43,243 nucleotides of DNA, taken from the IMG/VR virus record IMGVR_UViG_3300042391_000138, positions 1 through 43,243 of that record, one strand, 5' to 3'. A program made the translations under genes and the position numbers. This document shows, piece by piece, positions 1 to 8,600 of this stretch (position 1 is its first letter; the number at the start of each line of letters is the position of its first letter). The notes beneath the pieces are model-generated. The model ran no database searches and was not told the DNA's origin. It saw only the letters and a program-made list of their open reading frames with translations. The DNA comes from a virus.

Positions 1-257
1 TAGTAGACGGAAAACACGAGTACGATTATTTCTTAGAGGATGATAACGTACATACGCTAAGCTACTCTGATAACGGTTCTTGGACCTATCCTAATGAAGT
101 AGCTATGCAGGTAATGGATGATGGTAGTGGATTGGTAATAAAGTTTAGAGAGAAAGGTAGAATTGACTACTCGGAAGCAGAACAATTATTAATACTTTTA
201 AAGATTATCAATAAAGATACAAAATACGAATTAGTAACTAATAAAGAATTATTATAG
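1..257 (+). CDS. Partial hypothetical protein (3' end, 84 residues visible)
   Basis: The reading frame starting at base 3 is open from the window edge to a TAG at 255-257, so this is the C-terminal part of a gene whose start lies outside the window. The visible part is acidic at first, then has a helical segment with Glu, Leu and Ile (residues about 56-70). I do not recognise a family. The next gene begins two bases after the stop, which fits a tightly packed early-type operon on the plus strand. No function is proposed. Confidence 0.6.
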   Translation, partial: VDGKHEYDYFLEDDNVHTLSYSDNGSWTYPNEVAMQVMDDGSGLVIKFREKGRIDYSEAEQLLILLKIINKDTKYELVTNKELL

Positions 258-259
258 CC

Positions 260-502
260 ATGCCAGATATATCAATGTGTGACAATTTTAATTGTCCTAG
301 CAATAAGTACTGCTACAGATTTACAGCTACTCCAACTCAGTATAGACAATCCTACGCTTCATTCACTCTTGAAGGAGATGAGATGAGCTGTAGCCACTTC
401 TGGAGAAACGGAGTAGATTCTGATAGATGTAAGAATGTACGCTCTGAAGGAGCAACGTGCTCCTCAAACGATTGTAAGTACCCTGAATGTGTTAAAAAAT
501 AA
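260..502 (+). CDS. Small Cys-rich phage protein, probably zinc-binding
   Basis: This 80-residue protein has eight cysteines: Cys7, Cys12 and Cys18 near the N-terminus, Cys44 mid-protein, and a group of four from Cys57 to the C-terminus. The spacing suggests metal binding. The N-terminal pattern (Met-Pro-Asp, Cys-Pro, Lys-x-Cys-Tyr-Arg-Phe-Thr-Ala) resembles short conserved proteins I know from aquatic phages, but no function is established that I can name. It starts two bases after the preceding stop, and the next gene follows five bases after its own stop, so it is probably co-transcribed with its neighbours. The role is unknown; the gene call itself is firm. Confidence 0.75.
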   Translation: MPDISMCDNFNCPSNKYCYRFTATPTQYRQSYASFTLEGDEMSCSHFWRNGVDSDRCKNVRSEGATCSSNDCKYPECVKK

Positions 503-506
503 AAAT

Positions 507-752
507 ATGAAATACACAAGAACAACCACCAATGAAATTATAGTTAATGGTCATGAGATCGTAGCTCAAGATTCTATCGTAGAATCGGTTATAAAGCAGC
601 TTAAGAGCAGATCTGAAGTAGGAATTAATAAATATAATACTACATTAGATCGAAAAGATTTAAGTCGCTTAGAATGGCTACAGCATCTTCAAGAAGAATT
701 ATTTGACGCAAGTCTATACATAGAAAAACTAAAGACATATGAAAGAACATAA
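507..752 (+). CDS. Small helical protein, possibly MazG-like NTP pyrophosphohydrolase
   Basis: I chose ATG at 507 rather than the in-frame ATG at 435, because the upstream extension would run through the Cys-rich gene in another frame. The result is an 81-residue protein. Its C-terminal half carries a pattern Leu-Asp-Arg-x-Asp-Leu-Ser, then Glu-Trp-Leu-Gln-His-Leu-Gln-Glu-Glu, then an Asp-Ala-x-x-Tyr helix. The Glu-Glu-x-x-x-Asp helix resembles the metal-binding helix of the all-alpha NTP pyrophosphatase (MazG/dUTPase-2) superfamily, which phages use to clean up nucleotide pools. The similarity is a short motif only, and the protein is shorter than a typical MazG domain, so the function is an inference. 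Confidence 0.65.
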   Translation: MKYTRTTTNEIIVNGHEIVAQDSIVESVIKQLKSRSEVGINKYNTTLDRKDLSRLEWLQHLQEELFDASLYIEKLKTYERT

Positions 753-885
753 ACAATCTCCGCTACAAAGAATAAATAGAATAATGGACTTTCTCTGGAA
801 AAGAGGAAATAATAAAGAGTCTGTAAATAATGTTTACCGTAACATAATAAAGAAAAAGTATGAAAAAGTATACTCAAGAATTTAA
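739..885 (+). CDS. Tiny basic protein (48 residues), overlapping both neighbours
   Basis: ATG at 739 opens a 48-codon frame ending with TAA at 883-885. It overlaps the end of the previous gene by 14 bases and the start of the phosphoesterase gene by 26 bases. Without it, about 107 bases would be empty in an otherwise tightly packed operon. The product is rich in Lys, Arg and Asn and looks helical, with Phe-Leu-Trp near residue 19 and a Lys-rich patch near residue 39. I do not recognise a family. A gene is supported mainly by context. Confidence 0.5.
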   Translation: MKEHKQSPLQRINRIMDFLWKRGNNKESVNNVYRNIIKKKYEKVYSRI

Positions 886-2434
886 AGATTCAATATTACA
901 TTACTTCTCAAACGGACACAGTATAACAGTGTCTTGCAACAAGGCTTGTAAGGATCATGGCATCGCTTATAATGATAGCATGAGAAGGAAGGTATCTAAG
1001 TGGCTTGAAAAGAACAAGATCTCTAACAATCTAGAGATTGAGAATACAGATGTTTTCAAGGAAGCTAAGAAGAAGATACACGATAACTCTAAGAAGAGAT
1101 TCATTGTGTCATGGTGTCAGTCAGAAACAGATATAAACCATAGGCTGCTAACCAATATCGAAGCTTACGCAAAGTTTATCGATGCCTCTATACATATTAT
1201 AGCTGGTAGGTATAAGAACCCAATATCATTGTCTGCGAGTAAGTCAATCCAAAACAAGGAAGACATTGCTCAGAACTCTTGGCACGAGAGAGTGGTACCT
1301 TATCTTGATGCAAATAGACATAAGATACACAAGCACTTATGCATCCTTTCAGACCTTAAAATTCAACCGACAGCATCTACTCCATTGTCTGGGATAAACG
1401 GGCTTACAGGGCTTGAATCGTGTATCGTTGGGCATCCTAGAGTACATCTTAAGTCGCTTCCAATCCTTGACGGATATCCTCACAAGCTGATTCTTACTAC
1501 AGGATCTGTTTCTATTGAGAATTATACAGACACAAAGGTAGGTAAGAAGGGTGAGTTTCACCATACGTATGGGTTTGTTATTGTTGAATTAGACGGTGAT
1601 GACTTCCACGTAAGACAAGTAACTGCTGATGATCTTGGATCATTCTACGATCTTGACTATCATGTTATGGGAGGTATTGTTGAGAAGATTGACGAGCCTA
1701 CTGTAATGGTGTTTGGTGATCTTCACCTTGGAGAAACAAATGAAAAAGTTCTTGACGTTTCTTTAGATATGGCTGATAGACTTAACTGTAAGCAGATCAT
1801 ACTTCATGATGTGTTCAATGGTCACTCTATATCTCATCACGAGAGAAATCAACCGTTCCAACTACTTAAGCGTGAGGAAGATGGATCAAATTCTTTGATA
1901 GACGAGCTTGACGAGATGGTTGAATTCTTTGAAAGATACTCTAACTATAACTTCGGAGTAGTTAGAAGTAATCATGACGAGTTCCTTGATAGATGGCTTA
2001 ATGATGTTGACTGGCGTAAGCATAATAATAAGATGGCTTACATACAGTTAGCTTCTATGATGGTTAACTCTGACGATAACAAGGGGGTTATTCCACTATA
2101 CTTAAAGACCCTTGGAGTTACTAACGCCTTCTGTTTAGGTATAGACGATAGCCTTAGAGTTATGGACTGGGAACTTGGAGTTCATGGTCATATAGGAGCT
2201 AACGGTAGTAGAGGTAGTGCTATGCAGTATGCTCAGATGAATACCAAGAACATTACAGGACATACTCACTCTCCATTGAGATTAGACGGTCACATATGTG
2301 TTGGAACACTTACACACCTTAGGGTAGGTTACAATAAGGGGCTTAGTAGCTGGATGAATACAAACGCTGTAATACATCCAAATGGTAAGGCTCAGCTAAT
2401 AAACATTGTAAACGGTAAATATACAACTATATGA
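860..2434 (+). CDS. T5 A1-like DNA-transfer protein: HTH plus calcineurin-like metallophosphoesterase
   Basis: This 524-residue protein has three parts. Residues 1-55 look like a helix-turn-helix segment. Residues 75-265 form a domain shared with the A1 'DNA transfer' proteins of T5-like and many environmental phages (Arg-Tyr-Lys-Asn-Pro at 117-121; Gly-Lys-Lys-Gly-Glu-Phe-His-His at 228-235). From about residue 280 there is a calcineurin-like metallophosphoesterase: Gly-Asp-x-His (Asp287, His289), His-Asp (Asp317), Ser-Asn-His-Asp (Asn371, His372, Asp373), and Gly-His-Thr-His (467-470), with a further His-Gly-His at 442-444. All expected metal ligands are present. In T5, A1 is needed for host DNA breakdown and completion of DNA entry. 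A role as a nuclease or phosphatase acting early in infection is inferred. The next gene overlaps its stop by four bases. Confidence 0.85.
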   Translation: MKKYTQEFKDSILHYFSNGHSITVSCNKACKDHGIAYNDSMRRKVSKWLEKNKISNNLEIENTDVFKEAKKKIHDNSKKRFIVSWCQSETDINHRLLTNIEAYAKFIDASIHIIAGRYKNPISLSASKSIQNKEDIAQNSWHERVVPYLDANRHKIHKHLCILSDLKIQPTASTPLSGINGLTGLESCIVGHPRVHLKSLPILDGYPHKLILTTGSVSIENYTDTKVGKKGEFHHTYGFVIVELDGDDFHVRQVTADDLGSFYDLDYHVMGGIVEKIDEPTVMVFGDLHLGETNEKVLDVSLDMADRLNCKQIILHDVFNGHSISHHERNQPFQLLKREEDGSNSLIDELDEMVEFFERYSNYNFGVVRSNHDEFLDRWLNDVDWRKHNNKMAYIQLASMMVNSDDNKGVIPLYLKTLGVTNAFCLGIDDSLRVMDWELGVHGHIGANGSRGSAMQYAQMNTKNITGHTHSPLRLDGHICVGTLTHLRVGYNKGLSSWMNTNAVIHPNGKAQLINIVNGKYTTI

Positions 2435-2667
2435 GCAAAGCGGTAATAACATGGAACTTAAATGATCGTGATGAGAATCAAGACTTTAAGAGATGTATTA
2501 AGTCTAAAGATATGGCTACGTTGCTGTGGGAGCTAAAGCATAACGGATACAAGAACTGTGTTAAAGATTCTGATGACTTTGGTTATGATGACTTATTCAC
2601 AGCGTTTGAGTATATTAACAAACTATTCGAAGAATACAATGTTGATATAGATGATCTTATAGACTAA
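2431..2667 (+). CDS. Small acidic hypothetical phage protein
   Basis: This 78-residue protein begins inside the stop region of the phosphoesterase gene (ATGA overlap), so translation is probably coupled. It opens with an Ile-Thr-Trp-Asn-Leu stretch, has a Leu-Trp-Glu-Leu helix near residue 31, and ends in an acidic Asp/Glu-rich tail. The pattern resembles short conserved phage proteins of unknown role that lie beside replication or nuclease genes; this is from memory only. It is the last gene of the plus-strand cluster and is followed directly by a strong terminator. Confidence 0.75.
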   Translation: MSKAVITWNLNDRDENQDFKRCIKSKDMATLLWELKHNGYKNCVKDSDDFGYDDLFTAFEYINKLFEEYNVDIDDLID

Positions 2668-2672
2668 AAACT

Positions 2673-2696
2673 AAAGCCTCCTTAACGGGAGGCTTT
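2673..2696. terminator. Bidirectional rho-independent terminator between convergent operons
   Basis: A perfect 9-bp stem (AAAGCCTCC paired with GGAGGCTTT) with a 6-base loop (2682-2687) is followed by T-rich sequence on both strands: a T run to 2698 on the plus strand, and AGTTTTTAG after the stem on the minus strand. It therefore can stop both the early plus-strand transcript and the long late minus-strand transcript. The stop codon of the giant late gene (2682-2684 read on the minus strand) lies in the hairpin loop. Confidence 0.9.
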
Positions 2697-5600
2697 TTCT
2701 CTCATTGCTTTTATTGCGTTATATGCATTAGGATTATTAGTTTTCAATTTCTCTAAATCTGAATCACTCATCTCTCCTTTACTAGATGATTTCTTTTTAT
2801 ATACAGATGTTTGTTTTCCAAATAAAGCTAGAGTAGTATAAAAAGCAGAACCTAATACAGGATCTTCATCAACGATATCTTTTACAGTACCCACAAATAT
2901 AGGCATTAAATTTTCTTTAGTTTGATAGTCTATACCAACTCTATCTTCAAATAACATTCTTCTATTTTCTTTCAAATTGGTTTCCTCATTTAAAACCTCT
3001 TCTTTTTTACCCATAGAATATCTAACAAACATTCCAGGGAATGGATTTGCCTTTCCAGCAATATATTCAGAAGCTATTTGAAAGTCAGTTCTACTTCCCC
3101 ATTTAGCTCCATTTTCTATTATATTACCACCTTTATTTGTCTGACCAGTAAACAATCTTGAAAATAAAACTATATTGTTTCTATACGGACCAAAGAAATC
3201 GGTTTTTGTATCACCACTAACAACTTGCATAAAATCAGAGCTTCTTGGATCGTATTCAATATAAGCTCTTTTTTTGTTTTTTTCTTCTTCTGTCATTTCA
3301 TCATCATCATCTAAAGCAGAATTTATAAGTGAAACAACTAATGCTGACATTCCGTAAAACGCTATAAATCCTTTCAACATTGGTCTTACAAATGCTTTTT
3401 GAGCTACAGTTGGTCTAATTGATCCCCATGTTTTTGGATTTGACAATGTAACATTATCATAATTACCTAACTTAGCTAAATAATATAAAGATACTGGAGG
3501 TGTCATATTTAATGAAGCAGCCCAAAATCTAGGAGAGAAAAACAATTTATTAAGCATAGGTAATGCCATAGATAATTGTTTATTAAGATTCCCAGTTCCA
3601 GTAATAGTATTTACAGCGCTAGCTAAGTCTTTATAATCTTGTAAATGATCAACTGGATTCTTTCCTTGCATCTCTAAAGCTTGAACACCATCCATAAACA
3701 TCTCAACCCTAGCCATGTTCATAAATGTATTATTACCTCTCTCGAAAGCTCCTAATGGATTTACGGCTTCAAAAATTTCTTCAGCTGTCTTAATGTTCTT
3801 TTCAGAAACCTTTCCAGTTTTAAATTTTTCATAATATCCTTGAAGAGTAATTCTTTTTCTACCTTTTTCAAATTCTGTTAGAGCAGTAAATGGAAGTTTT
3901 AATATGTGTAAAAAGTGATTACCAATAAACATCTCATCTCTTACTTGAGTTTTTATGTCTTCTGATAAAATACGTAGTTTAGATTTTAAAAACACATCAT
4001 AATATGGATGAGCTTTTAATAAAGACTGGTAATCATCATAATTATTCTTATTACCCATTTTATTAAACATCTCAATAATAGTTTCTGCTGAAGTAGCTGA
4101 TCTTATTATATTTGAAATTGTTTTGATAGGAGATTTAACCCAATCAGATAAAGAAGTTCCTTTAAAGTTTTTAACTAAACTATTAAAAGTTTTTCTAGAA
4201 AAAGTAGAATTTATCATATAGAATCCACCTTGAGCACCTACAAACGAAAGTTCCCCAGTAGCTCTTGTAACCCTTTGAGCATCCCACATATCAGATAAGA
4301 ATCCAGTTATTTTTTCTGGAACAGTTCTATTTTCTAATTCCTTAGTGTATATGATCTTATCGTATTCTTCTTGGACTCTATTCTTTTCTGTTTTTAATTT
4401 TTTTAATTCTTCACTTTCTTTTATAGGAGTAACTTCTTTTTTAGAAAAATCATTATTTTTAATTTTTTCTTTAAGCTCCTCTATTTTTTTTCTAACATAA
4501 TTTTCATTAGCAGTAGTTCTTTCTATATCTTCAATTCCAAGATTTTTTTTAATGGCTTTTATTTGAACCATATATTTTTTCTCTAAATCAGATAAAGCTC
4601 TCTTTTTGATTTCATTTTTAGATTTAGAAATACCTTTCTTTAAGTCTTCTAATTGGCTTTCTAATCTACCTAAAGATTTTAATCTAAGGATGTCATCATT
4701 TAACTCTGTTCTTGTTTTATTTAATCTGCTTCCGTAATTAGAAATTTTATCTCTAATCTCTCTAACCGTTAGGTTAGGGTACTCATCTTTAGAGTCGTTT
4801 AATATTTGTTCAGATAATTCATTTATATCAGATCCTCCATTAACTACATAATTAGAAATAATTTCAGAAGGAATTTTAATAACTCCTTTTGTTACTGTTA
4901 ATTTTTTAGTTTTAGGATTAACGTATTCAGAGAACTTTAATTTAATATCGTTTTCATTAAAATCTATATTATTCTTTTCGTACCATTGTTTTATAACTTT
5001 AAAACTTTCTTCGATAGCCTTAGCAAAATCTTTAGTAGCATCATGAACATCAGCAAAAGTTTCTAACGCTTTAGCAAAAGTTTTTTCAAAAGTTAAACCT
5101 TGAGTTTTAGTTCCCTTAGCAGCTTCTGCTACAGCCCATGATGGAAGAATTGTTTTCTTACCACTTCTTATGTCTTTAGCTAAACTTCGTGCCTTAGAAC
5201 CAATGTTTTCATTAGATGTAACTCTACTAAAATCTTCTATTATATTTTTAAAGTTTTGCTCGTCTATTGATTCTTTTAATTTAGACTCAAGTTCTTTTAT
5301 TTTTTTATTAGCATCTGAATATCTTTTATTAAGAGCTTCAAACTTTTTTAAAGTATCTTCATCAATTACTCCAGCATTAACAGCCATGTATTTTTCCTTT
5401 TGAACAGGTAAAGAATACATAACTTCTTGATTCTTAATGTATAGAGCATTTAATATAGAAGTTGCCTGACCTATATCAGTTTGTCTTTTTGAGAATTCTT
5501 CGAATATAGTTTCTAATAATTCATTATATTCATTCCTAACTGTTTCTTTTTCAGATTCTGTTTTAGCATCTTCAATTGCATTTTCAGCTATATTAGGTAT

Positions 5601-8600
5601 TCTATCTATAATAGATGCATATATAACAGTGACTGAATCTCCATTTTTTATACTTCCATTTTTTATAGCTTCATATGCATTTTCTATACCAACCTCATCA
5701 ACAAATGCCTCAGCATCAGATATAACTTGTTGTTGATTTCTTTGTGTATAATTAATACCTACTTTATCTATAATTTCATTTATATACTCAGCATTACCAC
5801 CTTCTTTTATTCTTTTAAGAACAGATCTTTCTTTTTGTTTACCTTTACTAGGTTGTTCTTTTATTACTTTCTCTGTTTTAACTGGTGTACTTTGTTTAAC
5901 TGTTGTTAAATCACTATAGACTCTCTCAGCTAAAGAAACTTGATCAGCACCTAATTCACTGCTTATGATTTTTTGGATCTCCATAATAGACATACCGTCA
6001 TCGATCATGTCCTTAACAATATCCTTCATATCTAAATAGTCCTCAGACTCTTGCATTCTACCTTTATTGGTATTAAGCATAAGTCCTTGAGTAGAAACTC
6101 CAGAAGTAGGGAATATATTTAACTGTCTTTCTTTGGTTACAATATTACCAGTTGTAGGGTCTTCAAATACATCGCTCCATTGAACTCTATCTTTTAATAT
6201 ATGTAGTTTTACTTTATTGTTAGAATCTACAGATTGAATAGCTTTTGGATAAGATTCGTGTTTATTAGAATCTATTGGCTTGACATCTCCATTAAGTTCT
6301 AATATAGCATATACCTGACCTCCTTTATTTCTATCTATCCCCTCTTTCAACATTGGCTCTGTAAGCATTTCTGAAATAGCTTGAGTCATATTAGCAGCAG
6401 AGATACTTAACTTACCAGTTTTTGTAATACCTTTAAATGATTCATTTTTAATACCTTCACTAAAGAATTTACCAAATTGATCTATAGCTTTAGGATTTTG
6501 TTTTACTATATCAGCTGTATTAGATATAAATGATTTAACAAATGCTTTTCTATCAGCAAAAGAGCTATTATCTGGACCAAGTTTTTTAGATATTTCAGAT
6601 TTTACTTCTTCTAAAGAAGCTCCTTTTTTAAATACTAAACCTAAACCTACTTTTTTACCTTCAATTTCAACAACTTTATTAGCAGCGTCAATTAAAGATT
6701 TTTTAACTTGTTCCTTATTTAATGAAAAACTTCTATCAAACGCTTTAGATGAAATTATTTCCATAACTCCATTAGCAGCTGTTGTGCTTGATAGTAATTT
6801 ATCACTAGGAGCACTTGTAAGAGCCATTAATAATTTACCTCCGTTGGCTTTTCTTGCTGCATTTAAATCTTTAGCCATCTTATTGGCTGTGGTTTCCGTA
6901 CTAGCCCAGAAATAACCATCTTCATGGAATTTTATTGGATAATATACACCACCTTTTCCTTCAACTAAAGGCTCTCCATTTTTATATATCTCTCCAGAAA
7001 AAGCAGCATCAGGTTGATGTAAGAATATAGTTTGACCATTAAAGTCTTCAATAGACATATCTTTTGTTATATATCCTTCTTCCTCTAACTTTTTAAATTT
7101 CTCTGTATTTTTATCGTAAACAAATTCTACTTTAGATTTAGGATCTATAAAGTCAGCTTGGAATTTCTTAACAGCATCTTTAATAGTTTTTTGTTCCTTT
7201 ATAATTTTAATATCCTTAGCAACAATTTCTTGTCCAGTTGCAACCTTACCAGATAATGTTTTAAGCATATCTACAATCTCATCTTCTGTAAATGGAGTTA
7301 AACCAAACATCTTAGCAAGGCGATCCATAGCTCTCTTAATTATAGACTTAGTAGGAGCGTCAAATCCTTCATAACCATCAGCAAGATATCCAAAAAGCTC
7401 AGCCATTTTCTCTTCGCTCTGTACATTCTCATCATAGTTATTAATAAAGTCATCAAGTGTATTCTTAAGATCTGGATTGCCTTCAAGAGTTTTAGCAATA
7501 GAACTAATCATTCTCTTTGTTAACTCTCTAGCATTAGCATCGGTCTTTACCTTTTCTAGTAACACAGAGTGAAACACTTCATGAGCAACAGTTCTAGCGT
7601 TAGCTTCCAAAGCATTTATATGTATAGTTACAGTTGCTGGATCATAGTAACCTCTTCCACTCTTACCAGCTTCTTTAATAAACGATTCTTTAGTATCGTG
7701 AACTACAAACTTTACATTTGGAAGTGCCTTAGATAATGATTTCTTAGCATTATCAACCTGAGTATCTAATTTAGTTCTATCGTATACTGGCTTATTAATA
7801 TACTTAGCCTTAAATGCTTCAAGTTTAGTTTTAACAATTGGTTTAACTTTAGTAACTTTTATTTCACTTACATAACCATCACGATACTTCATGGCTTCGT
7901 CATAATCAGTAAATGATTTCTTTTCTATGTTTAATTCTCCGTTTGGATCATAAACCATAGCCACAACATCTGGAGTTCCTTGTTCTGGAGTCCATCCTTC
8001 TGGAGCATATTCTTCATTAAATGGAAGTCTAGAAACCTCTCTAAAACCATTACGTTCGTATATTTTCATTAAGTTAGGAAGAGCAAAGTTATCTAACTTT
8101 ATCCCTCCTTTTTTAATAGCTTCTTGTATTACCTTATCTCCAGTTTTTTCAGTAGATTTTAAATCAGATTTAAATACTCCTTTAATATCACCGTCTTCTC
8201 CCACAACTCCAAACCCAGATTCTGTTTTTATAATTCTGCCTTCTTCAGCAGCCTTATCTAATTGAACCTTGTCAATAGTACCATCTTCTTTTTGAAATGG
8301 TCTATCAACTGACCAGAATGTTTCTGGAGAATCTGTCTTAACCTTTTCAATACTTTGAATATACTCATCAGCTATTCCTGTTGGAGCAACTACTTCTTCA
8401 GTAACTTTTTCTTCTATAGTAGGCTTAATTTCAGCAATTCCTAACTCAGCTTTCTGCTTAGAAGTTAGTTTCTCTTTCATAGCAGGATTCATGATATCAT
8501 TGCCCTGTTCCACTTTAGATTTACCTTGTATGTCTCCATAACCTTTTGTAATGTATTCCTCAGTAGTAAGAGTGTTTTCTTTACCTATGTTCTCAGAACT

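Noticed and set aside
435-506. Longer start for the MazG-like gene
   Set aside because: The 24 additional codons overlap the Cys-rich gene in another frame, while the ATG at 507 follows its stop by four bases.
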